A stretch of 64,000 bases of DNA from Adenophora triphylla var. japonica (GCA_022495995.1 JAFEMH010002338.1:277001-341000), one strand, 5' to 3'. Shown: positions 30,465 to 41,326, counted from the stretch's first letter. Numbers and translations are program-made. The notes: generated by a model not told the origin, from the letters alone.

Positions 30465-30866
30465 ATGGGGACACAAAATTCTGGTGATACCAACATGATG
30501 AACCCCGGTTCTTCTTCCTCTCATGGCCTTCCCGTTTTCTATAATCCCACAGCAATAATGGGTCAAACCTATTTAACCAAAACACAGATAGAAAATTTAT
30601 TGTTTCGTCGAATTTCTGCTATCCATACAGTTAAAGCTATACAAACAGATGGTGGGGGTGAGTTTACTAGTCGGGTATTTACCTCCTTTCTCAAAAAGGT
30701 AGGTATCAAACATCAACTTACTTGTCCTTACACTCCCCAACAAAATGGGGTTGTTGAGCGTAAGCATAGACACAATGTGGAGATGGGATTGTGTCTCATG
30801 GCCAAAGCTAAAGTTCCATATAAATTTTGGCTTGAAGCTTTTAATACTGCGCGGTATATTTTATAA
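30465..30866 (+). pseudogene. Ale gag start fused to the back half of integrase
   Basis: ATG at 30465 (MGTQNSGDTNMMNPG) opens a gag-like leader of about 45 residues. It then passes in frame into integrase at TVKAIQTDGGGEFTSRVF (second catalytic Asp) and PQQNGVVERKHRHNVEMG (catalytic Glu). Zinc finger, first Asp, protease and most of gag are deleted. A break near 30860 (TARYIL then stop) ends the frame, which continues one frame over at 30878. The fusion point is near 30600. The open fusion frame may be chance. Confidence 0.85.
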
Positions 30867-30877
30867 ATAGACTTCCC

Positions 30878-32065
30878 ATGCGTCAACTAAATTTTCTGTC
30901 TCCTTATCAAAAATTGTGGAAACGAAAACCCGATTATCGTTTTCTAAAAGTGTTTGGGTGTTCTTGCTTTCCCCATATTGTTCCCATCAATGCTCATAAA
31001 CTTATGCCAAAATCAACTCACTGCATTTTTCTTGGATATGATAATTCCCGTAAAGGTTATCGTTGTTTAGATTTATCAAATGGAAAAGTTTATATTTCTA
31101 GACATGTGGTATTTGATGAATTTAGTTTCCCTTGGCAAGACAGTGGCACAAATAAATTGTTGACAGGTTCGGACGGAACTCAATTTGGTCCATATGTTCA
31201 CTTGGATTCTAATGTTGCGGATTCTTCTTTTTCCGGCCCAGCTCCAAGCACAACTTCTGCAACAGTTGGGCTTCTGCCCATTCTTTCTCGCCAGCCCACA
31301 GTTCCAATTCAGGCCGCGTTTCCTTCTTTTACAGCTGGGTCTTCCTCTTCGGCCACTCATGCCTCGGGACAGAACAGGCGTGTGTTTAATCACAGCCCAG
31401 TCCCTTTTCCGCCATTGCTGCCTATTTCTGTTGTGCCAACATCAACTGATCAGCGGCTTCCTATTAGTCCTGATCCTTCTTTTGCAGCTGGGTCTTCCTC
31501 TTCGGCAACTCATGCCTCGGGACAGAACAGGCGTGTGTTTAATCACAGCCCAGTCCCCTTTCCGCCATTGCTGCCTACTTCTGTTGTGCCAACATCAACT
31601 GATCAGAGGCTTCAAATTAGTCCTGCTACCTCAGGTCCAGGTCTTGGCATCTCTAGTCCATCGCATGATTCTCCTTCCATTTCAGATTCACTTAATCCTG
31701 GCAATTCAAGCTCTTCTTCAGCCTCATCGTCTTTACCACCTCTTCGATATAGAGCTGTCCCCGAACTCATGGCAGCTACTTCACCATATACTCTGCCTTC
31801 GGCTTTGGTTGCAATTCAAAATGATCAATTTTCATATGAACCACGTACGTTCAAACAGGCGTCGAAATTCCCTCATTGGAATACTGCCATGCAAGACGAG
31901 CTCACAACCCTTCATAAAAATAACACCTGGTCTCTGGTACCGTATCATCCGCGTATGAATGTGGTCAGTTGTCATTGGATTTTTAAAGTTAAACGTAAGG
32001 TAAACGGGTCTATTGACCGACATAAAGCTCGGTTGGTTGCTCAAGGATTTACTCAGCAAGCCTGA
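30878..32065 (+). CDS. Ale pol: integrase C-terminus, variable linker and RT start
   Basis: 395 codons. Front part: NFLSPYQKLWKRKPDYRFLK, FGCSCFPHI and HCIFLGYDNSRKGYRCLD are the usual integrase tail. The Ser/Pro-rich linker carries a 51-codon direct duplication (DNA 31334-31486 and 31487-31639). RT begins with HWNTAMQDELTTLHKNNTW and [14 protein letters not shown]. It ends at a TGA (32063-32065) where relatives have a glycine codon before LDYDETF, so one nonsense change stops the frame. Confidence 0.9.
   Translation: MRQLNFLSPYQKLWKRKPDYRFLKVFGCSCFPHIVPINAHKLMPKSTHCIFLGYDNSRKGYRCLDLSNGKVYISRHVVFDEFSFPWQDSGTNKLLTGSDGTQFGPYVHLDSNVADSSFSGPAPSTTSATVGLLPILSRQPTVPIQAAFPSFTAGSSSSATHASGQNRRVFNHSPVPFPPLLPISVVPTSTDQRLPISPDPSFAAGSSSSATHASGQNRRVFNHSPVPFPPLLPTSVVPTSTDQRLQISPATSGPGLGISSPSHDSPSISDSLNPGNSSSSSASSSLPPLRYRAVPELMAATSPYTLPSALVAIQNDQFSYEPRTFKQASKFPHWNTAMQDELTTLHKNNTWSLVPYHPRMNVVSCHWIFKVKRKVNGSIDRHKARLVAQGFTQQA
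31334..31639 (+). repeat. 153-bp in-frame tandem duplication in Ale pol
   Basis: Two copies of a 51-codon unit (AGSSSSATHASGQNRRVFNH at the start), with about 95% identity. It lies in the unconserved linker between integrase and RT and keeps the frame. Confidence 0.93.
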
Positions 32066-32122
32066 CTGGATTATGACGAGACATTTAGTCCAATAGTTAA
32101 ACCATCTACCATTCGCACTGTT

Positions 32123-33370
32123 TTGACAGTTGCTCATTCTCGAGGTTGGGATATCAAGCAACTTGATGTCAGAAATTTGTTTCTTAATGGAGTACTTCAT
32201 GAGGAGGTTTACATGAAACAACCTCCTAGTTTTATTGATCTCGTGCATCCGGATTCAGTATGCAAACTTCATAAGGCTCTATATGGGTTGAAACAATCTT
32301 CTAGAGCGTGGTTCCATCGTCTTCACGAGTTTCTGCTTCATCATAAGTTTGTGAACAGTCAGTTTGATTCGTCATTGATTATCCGACACTCTTTCGGATC
32401 AACGACCATTGTTTTGCTATATGTGGACGATATCATCATCACAGGATCCAATCCTTTGGTTTTTTCTTCTGTTATTGATGATATTTGTGCATCTTTTGAT
32501 AGTCGTCGTCTTGGGGATTTAAGTTTCTTCTTGGGCCTTGAAGCTTCTCGAGATGGGGCTAAGTTGCAGCTGTGTCAGAAAAGGTATGCTTTGGATCTTT
32601 TGGATCGTTTTAAAATGTCCGACTGTAAGCCGGCTTCTACTCCTTCTGCTCCACATTCGAGGTTGTCTGCCCAGGATGCTGATCCCTTACCGGATCCGAC
32701 TTTGTACAGGAGTCTTGTTGGAGGATTGCAATATTTGACTCTTACTCGTCCTGATATTGCATTTTCGGTTAATCAGGTGTGTCAGTTTATGCACCAAACT
32801 CGTTCAACACATTTCGTCGCAGCTAAACAAATTCTTAGGTTTGTGAAGGGCACACTCTCCTTGGGTCTTACGTTTCATCGTTCGTTGAATTTTTCTATTC
32901 GTGCATACTCTGATGCCGACTGGGCTGGTGATCCTGATGATAGACGGTCTACGACTGGAGCTTGTATTTTTATTGGTCCTAATCTTGTTTCTTGGACTTC
33001 AAAGAAACAAACAACGGTTTCTCGCTCAAGTAGCGAAGCGGAATATCGGGCTATTGCAACGGCTACTGCAGAGTTGCGTTGGTTCTCGTATTTGTTTCGG
33101 GAATTATGTATTCCTTTTTCTACTCCAATGTTATTTTGTGATAATGTTTCGTCTTTGCATATGGCTCGAAATCGGGTGTTTCATGCTCGGACTCGCCATA
33201 TTGAGATTGATTATCACTTTGTTCGCGAGTTGGTTACTAGGGGGTTTCTCCAACTGCGGTATATTTCTACGGATGATCAACTTGCCGATGTGTTTACTAA
33301 AGGGTTGTCTAAGCCACGTTTCCAAGCTCTTACTATCAAGCTTCGCCTCCCTTATGGCCGTCTCGCTTGA
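32123..33370 (+). CDS. Ale pol: reverse transcriptase and RNase H
   Basis: Open to the natural end. RT: KQLDVRNLFLNGVLHEEVYM (usual AFLNG is LFLNG here), ALYGLKQSSRAWFHRL, LLYVDDIIITGSN. RNase H: AYSDADWAGDPDDRRSTTGA, SRSSSEAEYRAIA, FCDNVSSLHMARN, then HIEIDYHFVRELV and DQLADVFTKGL. The reading frame is the same as before the TGA at 32063. The G7 polypurine tract starts at 33371, right behind the TGA stop. RT and RNase H are complete, so enzyme activity is possible if read through. Confidence 0.93.
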   Translation: MTVAHSRGWDIKQLDVRNLFLNGVLHEEVYMKQPPSFIDLVHPDSVCKLHKALYGLKQSSRAWFHRLHEFLLHHKFVNSQFDSSLIIRHSFGSTTIVLLYVDDIIITGSNPLVFSSVIDDICASFDSRRLGDLSFFLGLEASRDGAKLQLCQKRYALDLLDRFKMSDCKPASTPSAPHSRLSAQDADPLPDPTLYRSLVGGLQYLTLTRPDIAFSVNQVCQFMHQTRSTHFVAAKQILRFVKGTLSLGLTFHRSLNFSIRAYSDADWAGDPDDRRSTTGACIFIGPNLVSWTSKKQTTVSRSSSEAEYRAIATATAELRWFSYLFRELCIPFSTPMLFCDNVSSLHMARNRVFHARTRHIEIDYHFVRELVTRGFLQLRYISTDDQLADVFTKGLSKPRFQALTIKLRLPYGRLA

Positions 33371-33377
33371 GGGGGGG

Positions 33378-33575
33378 TATTAGCAGAGATTTATGTGTTT
33401 AGGATTCAGTGTATGTATTTTATTGCTGTCTGTTGATGATCCATTTCAGTAGTAGAATTCAATGTATTTGTAGAGAGAAAGTTGTATATATAGCCTCCTT
33501 TGAGGTGTTGAAAATATCAAGAAAAATTTCTTCCCATTCGTGTGTCTTTTCTTGTTTCACTTAATACATCTAACA
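33378..33575 (+). repeat. Ale 3' LTR
   Basis: 198 bp, about 98% identical to 30231-30428. Confidence 0.92.
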
Positions 33576-33580
33576 AGAAG

Positions 33581-34142
33581 AAGAGAGAGAAAACAACCAC
33601 AATTTGGGCCAAAAATCATAAAAATAATAAATTAAATAGCTAATAATGTGAGATTATCGAAATTAAAGAACAAGAGATTACTTACAAGAAAGCGAAGAAA
33701 ATGGGAGCTTTGTGGCCGGAAATTAGGGCTCTGCCTTCGTTTAGCCAGAGGCGGCGGAAAGAGAGAAAGTGAGAGAGGGGGAGAGAGAGGAAAGAAGGAG
33801 AAAGGGAAAGGGAAAGGGAAAGGAAATTAGGGTTCAGGTGCGGCGACAAGGGTATTTATATTTCGATCCAGCAACGACAATGTCATTGGCAATTCGGACG
33901 CTAAATTTTAGGAAAATTAAACGACGATAATGTCGTCGCTGTTTCAAAAAAATATTTTCGCTTCCATTTAGCAATGACCATTATAATTTACCAACGACAT
34001 TGTCGTCACTTGCCTTAGTAACCGTTGAGACTTAACTCACCAACGACATTGTCGTCAGTAATCTTAATATTGTCGTCACTATTTATCAACGACTTTTGTT
34101 GTTACTAATTTTCCGTTGGCAATTAAGGCTTTCCTAGTAATG
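33581..34142 (-). mobile_element. CACTA-like terminus with GTCGT palindromic subterminal repeats
   Basis: From 33844 to 34120, repeats of the type CAACGACATTGTCGTCA occur in several imperfect, partly palindromic copies. The edge TTTCCTAGTAATG (34130-34142) is one base off the inverse of a CACTACTAGGAAA terminus. Subterminal arrays next to such an end are typical of CACTA elements. Inside lies a GA-rich stretch (33750-33830). No transposase is seen. The other end is not found. Confidence 0.5.
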
Positions 34143-35040
34143 CACAAACCAAGATTTCATTCAAATGGTTTGTTAATACCCACATGTCTCTGGCAATATG
34201 AATCTAGGGACATGAGTAAGGATATGTGGCACCTGCTCACTCAACAACACGTCTGCAATCCAAGAAGGTTGTATTGAAGATTTGAAGTAGGAAGAGGTGG
34301 AGGTTGTCACAAGAGATTTAGTCCTTTGAAACCACCTATCGCCACGGCAGGAGATGTAGGGGAGAAGATGGTGCCGGAGAAGGTAGGTTAGGGTTTTTAT
34401 TTTACATTCTAACCCTTCCTTTATGAGGGGTGTCGATAAGTCAATAGCTCTTTTCTTTAGGTAGAGGAACAACGCTGGGGGAGTTCCCCCAAACCCCTTT
34501 AACTTAAGGGACTCTCCTTCCTTTCATGGAAAGAAATTCTACGGTTACGGAAATAAATAAAAGCAAAATAATTGCTTTGTATTGTGCCCGTGCTTTGTGA
34601 TTGAACAATTAAATCTATGCCCCTTCGCCTCGCTTCCGTGAGACCCTTCGGCTCTCATTCACTCAATCCCTCAAACTCTACTATTCGTTCCTGATCCATG
34701 AAGCCTTCTGATTGCGCGCGCGTGTACGCGCCCATACAAGAGATCGGCCTTGCCTTGCGGAAGGAACGTACTGTTCTTTTAATTTTATTATATTATTAAG
34801 AGCCAAAACGACGTAGTTTTGAGCTAACACATAATCAATAAATTTCACCTAGATAATTATTTTTCACGTAGCATATTTACATGTCAACTAAGACGCCTAA
34901 TCAGTTATTCTGTTAATTTTTGGATGAAAATTTAACAGTTTTCAAATCTTCACACATTTTTCTTAAATAGAGGGATTAATATGAAAATTAACTTGTATAG
35001 GGGTATATCTTCATCATTTACCTAAGTACATGTAAATATT
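34143..35040. other. Unassigned intergenic sequence with a GC-rich block
   Basis: No coding frame or element ends. 34610-34770 is clearly richer in G and C than its neighbours (CTTCGCCTCGCTTCCGTGAG, GCGCGCGCGTGTACGCGCCC) and has the look of plant organellar spacer DNA, but I cannot confirm a match. The rest is AT-rich. Confidence 0.4.
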
Positions 35041-35326
35041 TACTCCCTCCGTCCCACGTTAGTTGAGACTAACTTTTTGGGCACACCAATTAAGGAAAAT
35101 GAATAAGATAATGAAAATGTGTGGTAGAAAATGAAGAGAGAGAATGAGTGGAGTTAATAGTAGGTTGGTTGAATAAATTGTATGGTGGAAAATGAAGAGA
35201 GAGAATGAGTGGGTGGGGTAGGGTGAATATAAAATATTAAATTTTTTGCTATTTTGGACAGTCTCAACTAACGTGGGACGGCCCAAAAGGGAAAGAAGTC
35301 TCAACTAACGTGGGACGGAGGGAGTA
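35041..35326. mobile_element. Stowaway-like MITE (Tc1/mariner type)
   Basis: Ends CTCCCTCCGTCCCACGTTAG and its inverse, flanked by TA duplications (35041-35042, 35325-35326). 282 bp, no transposase. The right terminal repeat (AGTCTCAACTAACGTGGGAC) occurs twice, about 38 bp apart (near 35261 and 35298). Confidence 0.92.
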
Positions 35327-35507
35327 TATATTTTCCCTTATTTACTTACTATTTTCTATCATTTTTCTCTCTTATACCTCACTTTTTATATTTATAACAC
35401 TTATTGCAATATACACTCTTCTTAATTTTCGTGTAAGATCAAATTTATGACTTTTCGTATATGACGGAGGGATTACGTGCATTTTGGGTTTTAATTGATG
35501 GACTAAA

Positions 35508-36986
35508 GGTGATGTCCAAGATTTTGCCAACTATCGGGGGATCAAACTAATGAGCCATACTATGAAACTTTGGGAAAGAGTAATTGCACAAAGGCTGAGA
35601 AAAATTGTGGATATTTCGGATAACCAATTTGAGTTTATGCCAGGAAGATCGACTATGGAGGCAATATATCTTATGAGACAAACCATGGAGAAATATCGGG
35701 ATCAAAAGAAAGATTTGCATATGATTTTCATTGATTTGGAGAAGGCGTATGATAAAGTGCCAAGAGAGGTACTTTGGTGGGCATTAGCAAAGAAGGGTGT
35801 TTCAAAGAAATATATTGATATTATCAAGGACATGTATAATGGAGTTAGTACTTGTGTACAGACTAGTGTTGGAAAGACTGAAGAGTTCCCTATAAAGATT
35901 GGAGTGCATCAAGGTTCCGCACTTAGCCCCTTTCTTTTTGCTTTGATAATGGACGAATTGACAAGGTCGGTCCAAGATGATATACCAAAGTGTATGTTGT
36001 TCGCAGATGATATTGTGCTGATTGATGAGACAAGAGAGGGTGTTGAAAGTAAATTGGAGTTGTGGAGACACACTTTGGAATCTCGAGGTTTTCGATTAAG
36101 CGAAGCAAGACTGAATATTTGGAGTGTAAGTTTAGCAGAGTTGGAAGTAGGGAGGCAGGGGCGGTCACATTCGATGGAAATATTATTCAAGCTTCTGAGT
36201 TTTTTCGCTATCTTGGATCCATTATCCAAAAGGATGGAGAATTAGATGGAGATGTGGCTCATAGGATTAAAGCAGGTTGGTTGAAGTGGAAGAGTGCTAC
36301 AGGGTTTCTATGTGATCGCGGCATGCCCAATAGATTAAAGGGAAAATTCTACCGCACGGCAATTAGGCCGGCATTGCTTTACGGCACCGAATGTTGGGCC
36401 GTGAAACAGTGTCACGTGCATAAGATGAATGTGGCGGAGATGCGTATGCTTCGATGGATGTGCGGTCATACAAGAAAGGATCGATTGGGGAATGAGGTGA
36501 TCAGAGGTAAAGTAGGAGTTGCGCCCATTGAGGATAAAATGAGGAAAAATCGTCTACGGTGGTTTGGACATGTGAGAAGGAGACCGAGTGATGCACCGAT
36601 TAGGAGGCCTAACAAATGGAGAAATGATAAAATGGCGAGGGGTAGGGGAAGACCCAAACAAACTTGGATTAGAGTAATTGAAAATGATATGAATTTACTT
36701 GGAGTGGATGAAAGTATGGTGTTGAAGAGGCCGGAGTGGAGGGCAAAAATCCAAGTGGGAGGTTGATTTTTGATTTTTTATTTTTGATTTTTTTATTTTT
36801 TATTTATTTTATTTTATTTTATTTTATTTTGCTTTATTTTATTATTTTTATTTTTATTTTTATTTTTTTAATTTTTTAATTTTTAATTTATTTATTTTTT
36901 CACGATAACATATGAGGATTCATGTTAGCCGACCCCAAATTATTTTGGGACTAAGGCTTTGTTGTAGTTGTTGTTGTTGCTGTTGT
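35508..36986 (+). mobile_element. 5'-truncated RTE-type LINE
   Basis: Flanked by a perfect 15-bp duplication AATTGATGGACTAAA (35493-35507 and 36987-37001). The 5' end starts within RT (ANYRGIKLMSHTMKLWERVI). The 3' end has TTTTGGGACTAAGGCTTTG and a (TTG)n tail, the usual end of plant RTE LINEs. A low-complexity TTTTA stretch (36770-36900) precedes the tail. Confidence 0.93.
35550..36766 (+). pseudogene. RTE LINE reverse transcriptase and C-terminal region
   Basis: RT motifs in order: MPGRSTMEAIYLMRQTMEKY, FIDLEKAYDKVPRE (catalytic Asp), GVHQGSALSPFLFALIMDEL, and MLFADDIVLID (FADD box). A one-base frameshift near 36100 moves the frame. The second part has CKFSRVGSREAGAVTFDG, FRYLGSIIQKDGE, LYGTECWAVK and RMLRWMCGHTRKDRL, ending at 36766. 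The endonuclease domain is lost by 5' truncation. The same gene family gives BovB in animals. Not functional. Confidence 0.93.
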
Positions 36987-37001
36987 AATTGATGGACTAA
37001 A

Positions 37002-37575
37002 AATTTTAATTGTAGAATGGGTATTTGAAATTTGTAAAAAAATGTTTTCTTCATAAAAGAAAAGGAAAATTGTAATTATATTTTTGGATGGAGTAGTGAA
37101 GAACTAACTATCACCCTTGAAAAACGGAAGGAGAGAAAAGGGAAAGGTAACTTGAGTTACACATAATTTCCAAAAATGGAGAGTGTTTTTCCTAAAAAGT
37201 GGAGGTTTTGGAAGAGAGACACAATTCCCAAATTTAACATTTTAGGAGACTGAATGCCTAATAATTACGGCTGCGAAAATAGGAAATAGATTGACAATAC
37301 AAAGAAAGGACTTGTTCTGACTGCTGAAACAAGCAAAGTCTACTCCCATTTGAAACAAAAGACAGACACGACTGTTACATAAAGAAGAATATTATTACTC
37401 ACTGAAAAGGCCAATTTATTTCTCTTCTTTTCAAGTTTGTATTCACAATTCATTGTCTTGTATTCAGAAAGTGAAAGTCAATTACTACATTAACTGAGAT
37501 TGGATTTGACAAATAATATCAATCTTTCTTTCTGTCAGCTCACATTTACATGAACCTTGTCATCATATTTTAGTA
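37002..37575. other. AT-rich spacer, nothing recognised
   Basis: No long frame, no terminal repeats. It separates the LINE from the hAT element. Confidence 0.6.
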
Positions 37576-37766
37576 GTTAAAGGTTAGACGTGTTCATTTT
37601 ATAAATCGAATTGATCAATTGAGCGGTTGAAAATCGGTTAAAATTGAGTCAAATTGGTCAGCGGCGGTTAACCGCAATCGGCTAACCGATAAATGGCCGG
37701 TTCGATTAAAATTTGAACTTTTGAAAAACCGATCAACCGCCGGTTAACCGCCGATTTTTGACTTGC

Positions 37767-37870
37767 TCGGCCGAGTCATATGAGTTGCTCGGCCGAGCGG
37801 AACCTTCCAGTGTATTAATTTCCAATAACGGTCATTCTTGGTCGAGTCATATGAGTTGCTCGGCCGAGCA
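37767..37870. repeat. hAT left subterminal palindromes
   Basis: TTGCTCGGCCGAG units, three copies, linked by GTCATATGAG. Copies with GCTCGACCGAG variants occur on the right side at 40984, 41048 and 41111. Such subterminal motifs are transposase-binding sites in Ac; here that is inference. Confidence 0.8.
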
Positions 37871-38204
37871 TAACGCCAGAACATGTCCCAACGACTACTT
37901 TTTCGAAAACTAGCCGTTATGTTCGTCAGAACTTTAACTTGGGCAGTCAAAAATTAAAAAAAAAAAAAATTGGCCTAATTTACTAACTATAAATATCACC
38001 TCCCTCCTCCCATTTTATTTTCACATTATTTCTCTCTACTCTTTCTCTTCTACTCTCAAATATTCACATATACTCACCCTCATTCAATTTTCAGTTAAAT
38101 ATTGTCTCATTTTCAGTTAGTTTTCTAAGAAATTAGTGCTTTTCTCCATTTTCATCCATTTTTAAGCTCCGTTTTGTTTCCAAACTTCATTTTATCTTAC
38201 ACAA

Positions 38205-40425
38205 ATGGCTGAAAATCAAAGAAGAAGCAATTTAGGTAAGTCCGTTGTTGGTTCTTCCTCCCCCAACGATGATTTTGATCATCAAAATCCAAATATTCAA
38301 CAAAATGTGGAAGAAGAACAAGTTGAAATTGAAAGTGGTAATGCTAGGAGTGGTAGGGGCAGCCGAGCTAGGGGAGGTGGTCGGGATCGGGGACAACGAC
38401 AACCTCCTAGAGAAAGAGAGCCGCAATCCGATACCTTCGCCATCCATTTCACCAAAAGAAAAATTACTGTCGAGAATTATTATAATTTTCGAGCATGTTG
38501 CAACTATTGTAATACGACTTACGCATTCAAAAGAAGCGGAGGGCATGGGATGCTTAACGGGCATTTGGCGGCAAAACATCCCGAGAAACTTGGCATTTCC
38601 GCTTCGCAAACTCAATTACAATTTCAACAACGTAGTTCGGGTTCGGGTGCACAAGATTCGTCTTCCCCTTCTTCCGTCCTTTTTAAATTTGACAAGTGGG
38701 TTTATAGGAATGAACTAGCCAAATTTATTTGCGTTAAAGACCTTCCTTTTAATTTTGCGGATTGTGATTTTTATGAAAATTTTGCTCGCCTTTCTTTGAA
38801 CCCCGCCGCCAGGAGAGTACCACGTACGAATCTCGTACGTGATATTACTAGATTGGTTGAAAGATATAAAAAAGATTTAATTGGTGTTTTATCAAAATTA
38901 GAAAATAAAGTTTCAATTTGTGCCGATGGTTGGAGTGATCATTGGCAAAGAAATACTTATTTAGGCGTTACTTGCCATTGGATAGATAATTCATGGAAAA
39001 TTCAAAAAAAAGATTAATTGCTTACAAAGATTTTGAGCCACTGCATTCCGCGAAAAATATTTGTGCGAAATTGCTTGAGATTTTTCTTGAATATGGTATT
39101 TTAAATAAAATATTTACTATTTCATTTGACAACGCAAGTACTAATACGGCTAGTTTGCCCGATTTAATTACCGTTTGTCAACCCTCACTTGGGGATAAGT
39201 TTTTTCATATTAGATGTTTATGTCATATAATTAATTTATGTGTTAGAGATGGTTTAAATGCATTAGAAACTAATGTTAAGCCAATTAGACGAGCTCTTCA
39301 ATTTATTTCAAAAAAAATTCTAATACAAAAAAATGAATAAGGTTTTTAAGAAGAAAAAAATGTGTCGGACAAATATTTTACTTACGATGTTCCAACTAGG
39401 TGTAATTCCACCTATAAAATGTTAAGCGATGGCTTTGCTTATAAAGATCTCCTAACGTAATTTTTTATGTCAATTGGCTATCATGAACCTCTATTTACTT
39501 ATCATTGGAATGCATGCATTAATTTATGTGAATTGTTAAAGATTTTTAATACCGCTACTTTAGCTTTTTCGGGAGTTTATTATTCAACTTTCGTTTTGGT
39601 GCTAGAGCATTGTATTGCAATTGTTACTATTTTTGACAATTTAAAAGAATGCCCTATTTTAAAACAATGCATTTTTAACATGAGACAAAAGTGGCTTAAA
39701 TATTTTAACACTATCCCGTCTCTTTTCTTGGTTGCAAAGTTATTAGATCCTCGAGTTAAATTAGATGATTTAGAGTCCATTATAACTTATTATTATATGA
39801 AATTATATCCCGATGGTGACGGTAGTTATGAACTTCCGTCAATTATTTTTAATGACACAAAAAATGATTTGATTAACCTTTTTAATGAGTATAATGCCTT
39901 ATATGGAAACACTTCTCAAAGCCAACAACATGAAGATGATTCCTCTACTTCTCAACCAAGTTTTACTAGTGGGGATTCATATAGTTTTTTTTGGCAAATT
40001 TGTATTGTAAAAAATATGGTCCTTCTCGAGGTTCATCTTCATCATCATCAAACCTTTTCGTGGAGTTAGAAACTTATTTCACTACAAACTTTGAATTAAA
40101 TCAAGATCCAAATTCAAATGAATTTGATGTTTTACAATAGTGGTCAAGAAGGAAAGACATTTATCCTATACTTTCCATAGTTGCTAAAGAAGTATTAGCC
40201 TCTCCCGCTTCAACGGTGGCGGTTGAATCGGTATTTAGCGTTGGTGAAAATGTTTTGAATGAAAGACGTTCTCAACTAAAAAGTGAAAATTTGGAACATC
40301 AACTTTTACTTGGCGATTGGGTTAGAGCGGAAAAAAGGCAACAAGACATGCCTTATGATGAGGATCTATTGGATCCAAGATATCAATACGATGTCGAGGA
40401 CTTCACGAAAAGTAGTGATAAATGA
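38205..40425 (+). pseudogene. hAT transposase (BED zinc finger), frameshifted
   Basis: ATG at 38205. Residues 1-80 are Gly/Arg-rich. The BED finger follows: ACCNYCNTTYAFKRSGGHG then HLAAKH (Cys-Cys-His-His). The core has VSICADGWSD (first catalytic Asp region) and, after a frame break near 39010, FDNASTNTASLP (second). A third piece (39467-40069) holds the long helical region. The last (40216-40425) has VAVESVFSVGENVLNERRSQ, the hAT dimerisation motif. Frames break near 39010, 39340-39460 and 40070-40210, so it is dead. Closest relatives are the RICESLEEPER/Ac type. Confidence 0.9.
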
Positions 40426-41326
40426 ATGATATTTTAGATTAATTTTTATTTTAATTAGATTAGTTTAGACTTTAGATTAGGTTTATTTTTAATTAATTGT
40501 AATAGTTAGGTTGAGGTAAAGGCTTCTAAATGTCCCCCCTTATTTATAAAAGGGTAAGATTGATTGTCCCTCTCTTTGTAATTTTATTTTGATTAATAAA
40601 ATTTAAGGGTACCGTCCCTTTTTTTCTTTTATATACTTTCGTTTATTTTTAAAAAAGTTAAGTTTTCTTTCTTTCAAAATTCATAACTTTTTTTATAAAC
40701 CTTTTTTCAAAAAATGTATGTAGTAAAGTTAAGTCTAAAATAGTCTTATTTATCAAAAAAAAAATTGAAAAAAATTAAAAGTTAACTTTTTTCAAAAAAC
40801 CGTTAACTTTTATTTCTTAAAAAATTCATAACTTTTTTTATAAACCTTTTTGCAAAAAATGTATGTAGTAAACTTAAGTCTAAAATAGTCTTATCTATCT
40901 AAAAAAAATTGAAAAAAAATAAAATTAATATACTACATACAAAGTTAACGAAAACTGTTAAAAAATTAACTGAAAAATGATATGCTCGGCCGAGCAGTAC
41001 TATATGACTCGGCCGCGCAACTCTCAGCCCCTAAACCCTAAAAGGGTTGCTCGACCGAGAAACACCAAAGACTCGACCGAGCAACCCTCAAACCCTAAAC
41101 CCTAAAAGGGTTGCTCGACCGAGCAACACTAAAGACTCGGCCGAGCAGATTTAAACCGTCAAACCGGAGGTTAACCGGAAAACCGTCAAAACTGTTAACC
41201 GTCAAAACCATAACTGGTTTATCCGGTTAGGCGATTCGGTTCCCGTTGAGGTTTTTTCGGTTTTCAATCGCCGATTTTTAACCGGCTAACCGGCAATTTC
41301 TCCAACCGGCCACGTCTAGTTAAAGG

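Larger units (their letters stand above)
30231..33575 (+). mobile_element. Young, internally deleted Ale-type copia element
   Basis: Bounded by AGAAG duplications (30226-30230 and 33576-33580). The 198-bp LTRs differ at about four positions. Primer site TGGTATCAG at 30429 and a G7 purine tract at 33371 are in place. Length is 3.3 kb where about 5 kb is usual: gag, protease and the front half of integrase are missing. LTR ends are TATTAGC and CTAACA, so the first G of TG is changed in both LTRs. Ale (Retrofit-like) lineage is judged from small LTRs and the RT. Confidence 0.93.
37584..41318 (+). mobile_element. hAT transposon, decayed
   Basis: 8-bp duplications GTTAAAGG (37576-37583 and 41319-41326). 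Short inverted ends TAGACGTG / CACGTCTA, which fit the hAT end pattern; the left end has one extra T. Next to the ends lie CCGGTTAACC-type repeats, and then CTCGGCCGAGCAA palindromes on both sides (37767-37870 and 40984-41150). A BED-finger transposase pseudogene fills the middle. Confidence 0.88.

Noticed and set aside
31185..31958. 257-codon plus frame
   Set aside because: Shadow of Ale pol in another frame; the true frame has integrase and RT motifs.
33648..33830. Basic plus frame ending in KEKGKGKGKGN
   Set aside because: It arises from a GA-rich simple-sequence stretch with no conserved motif.
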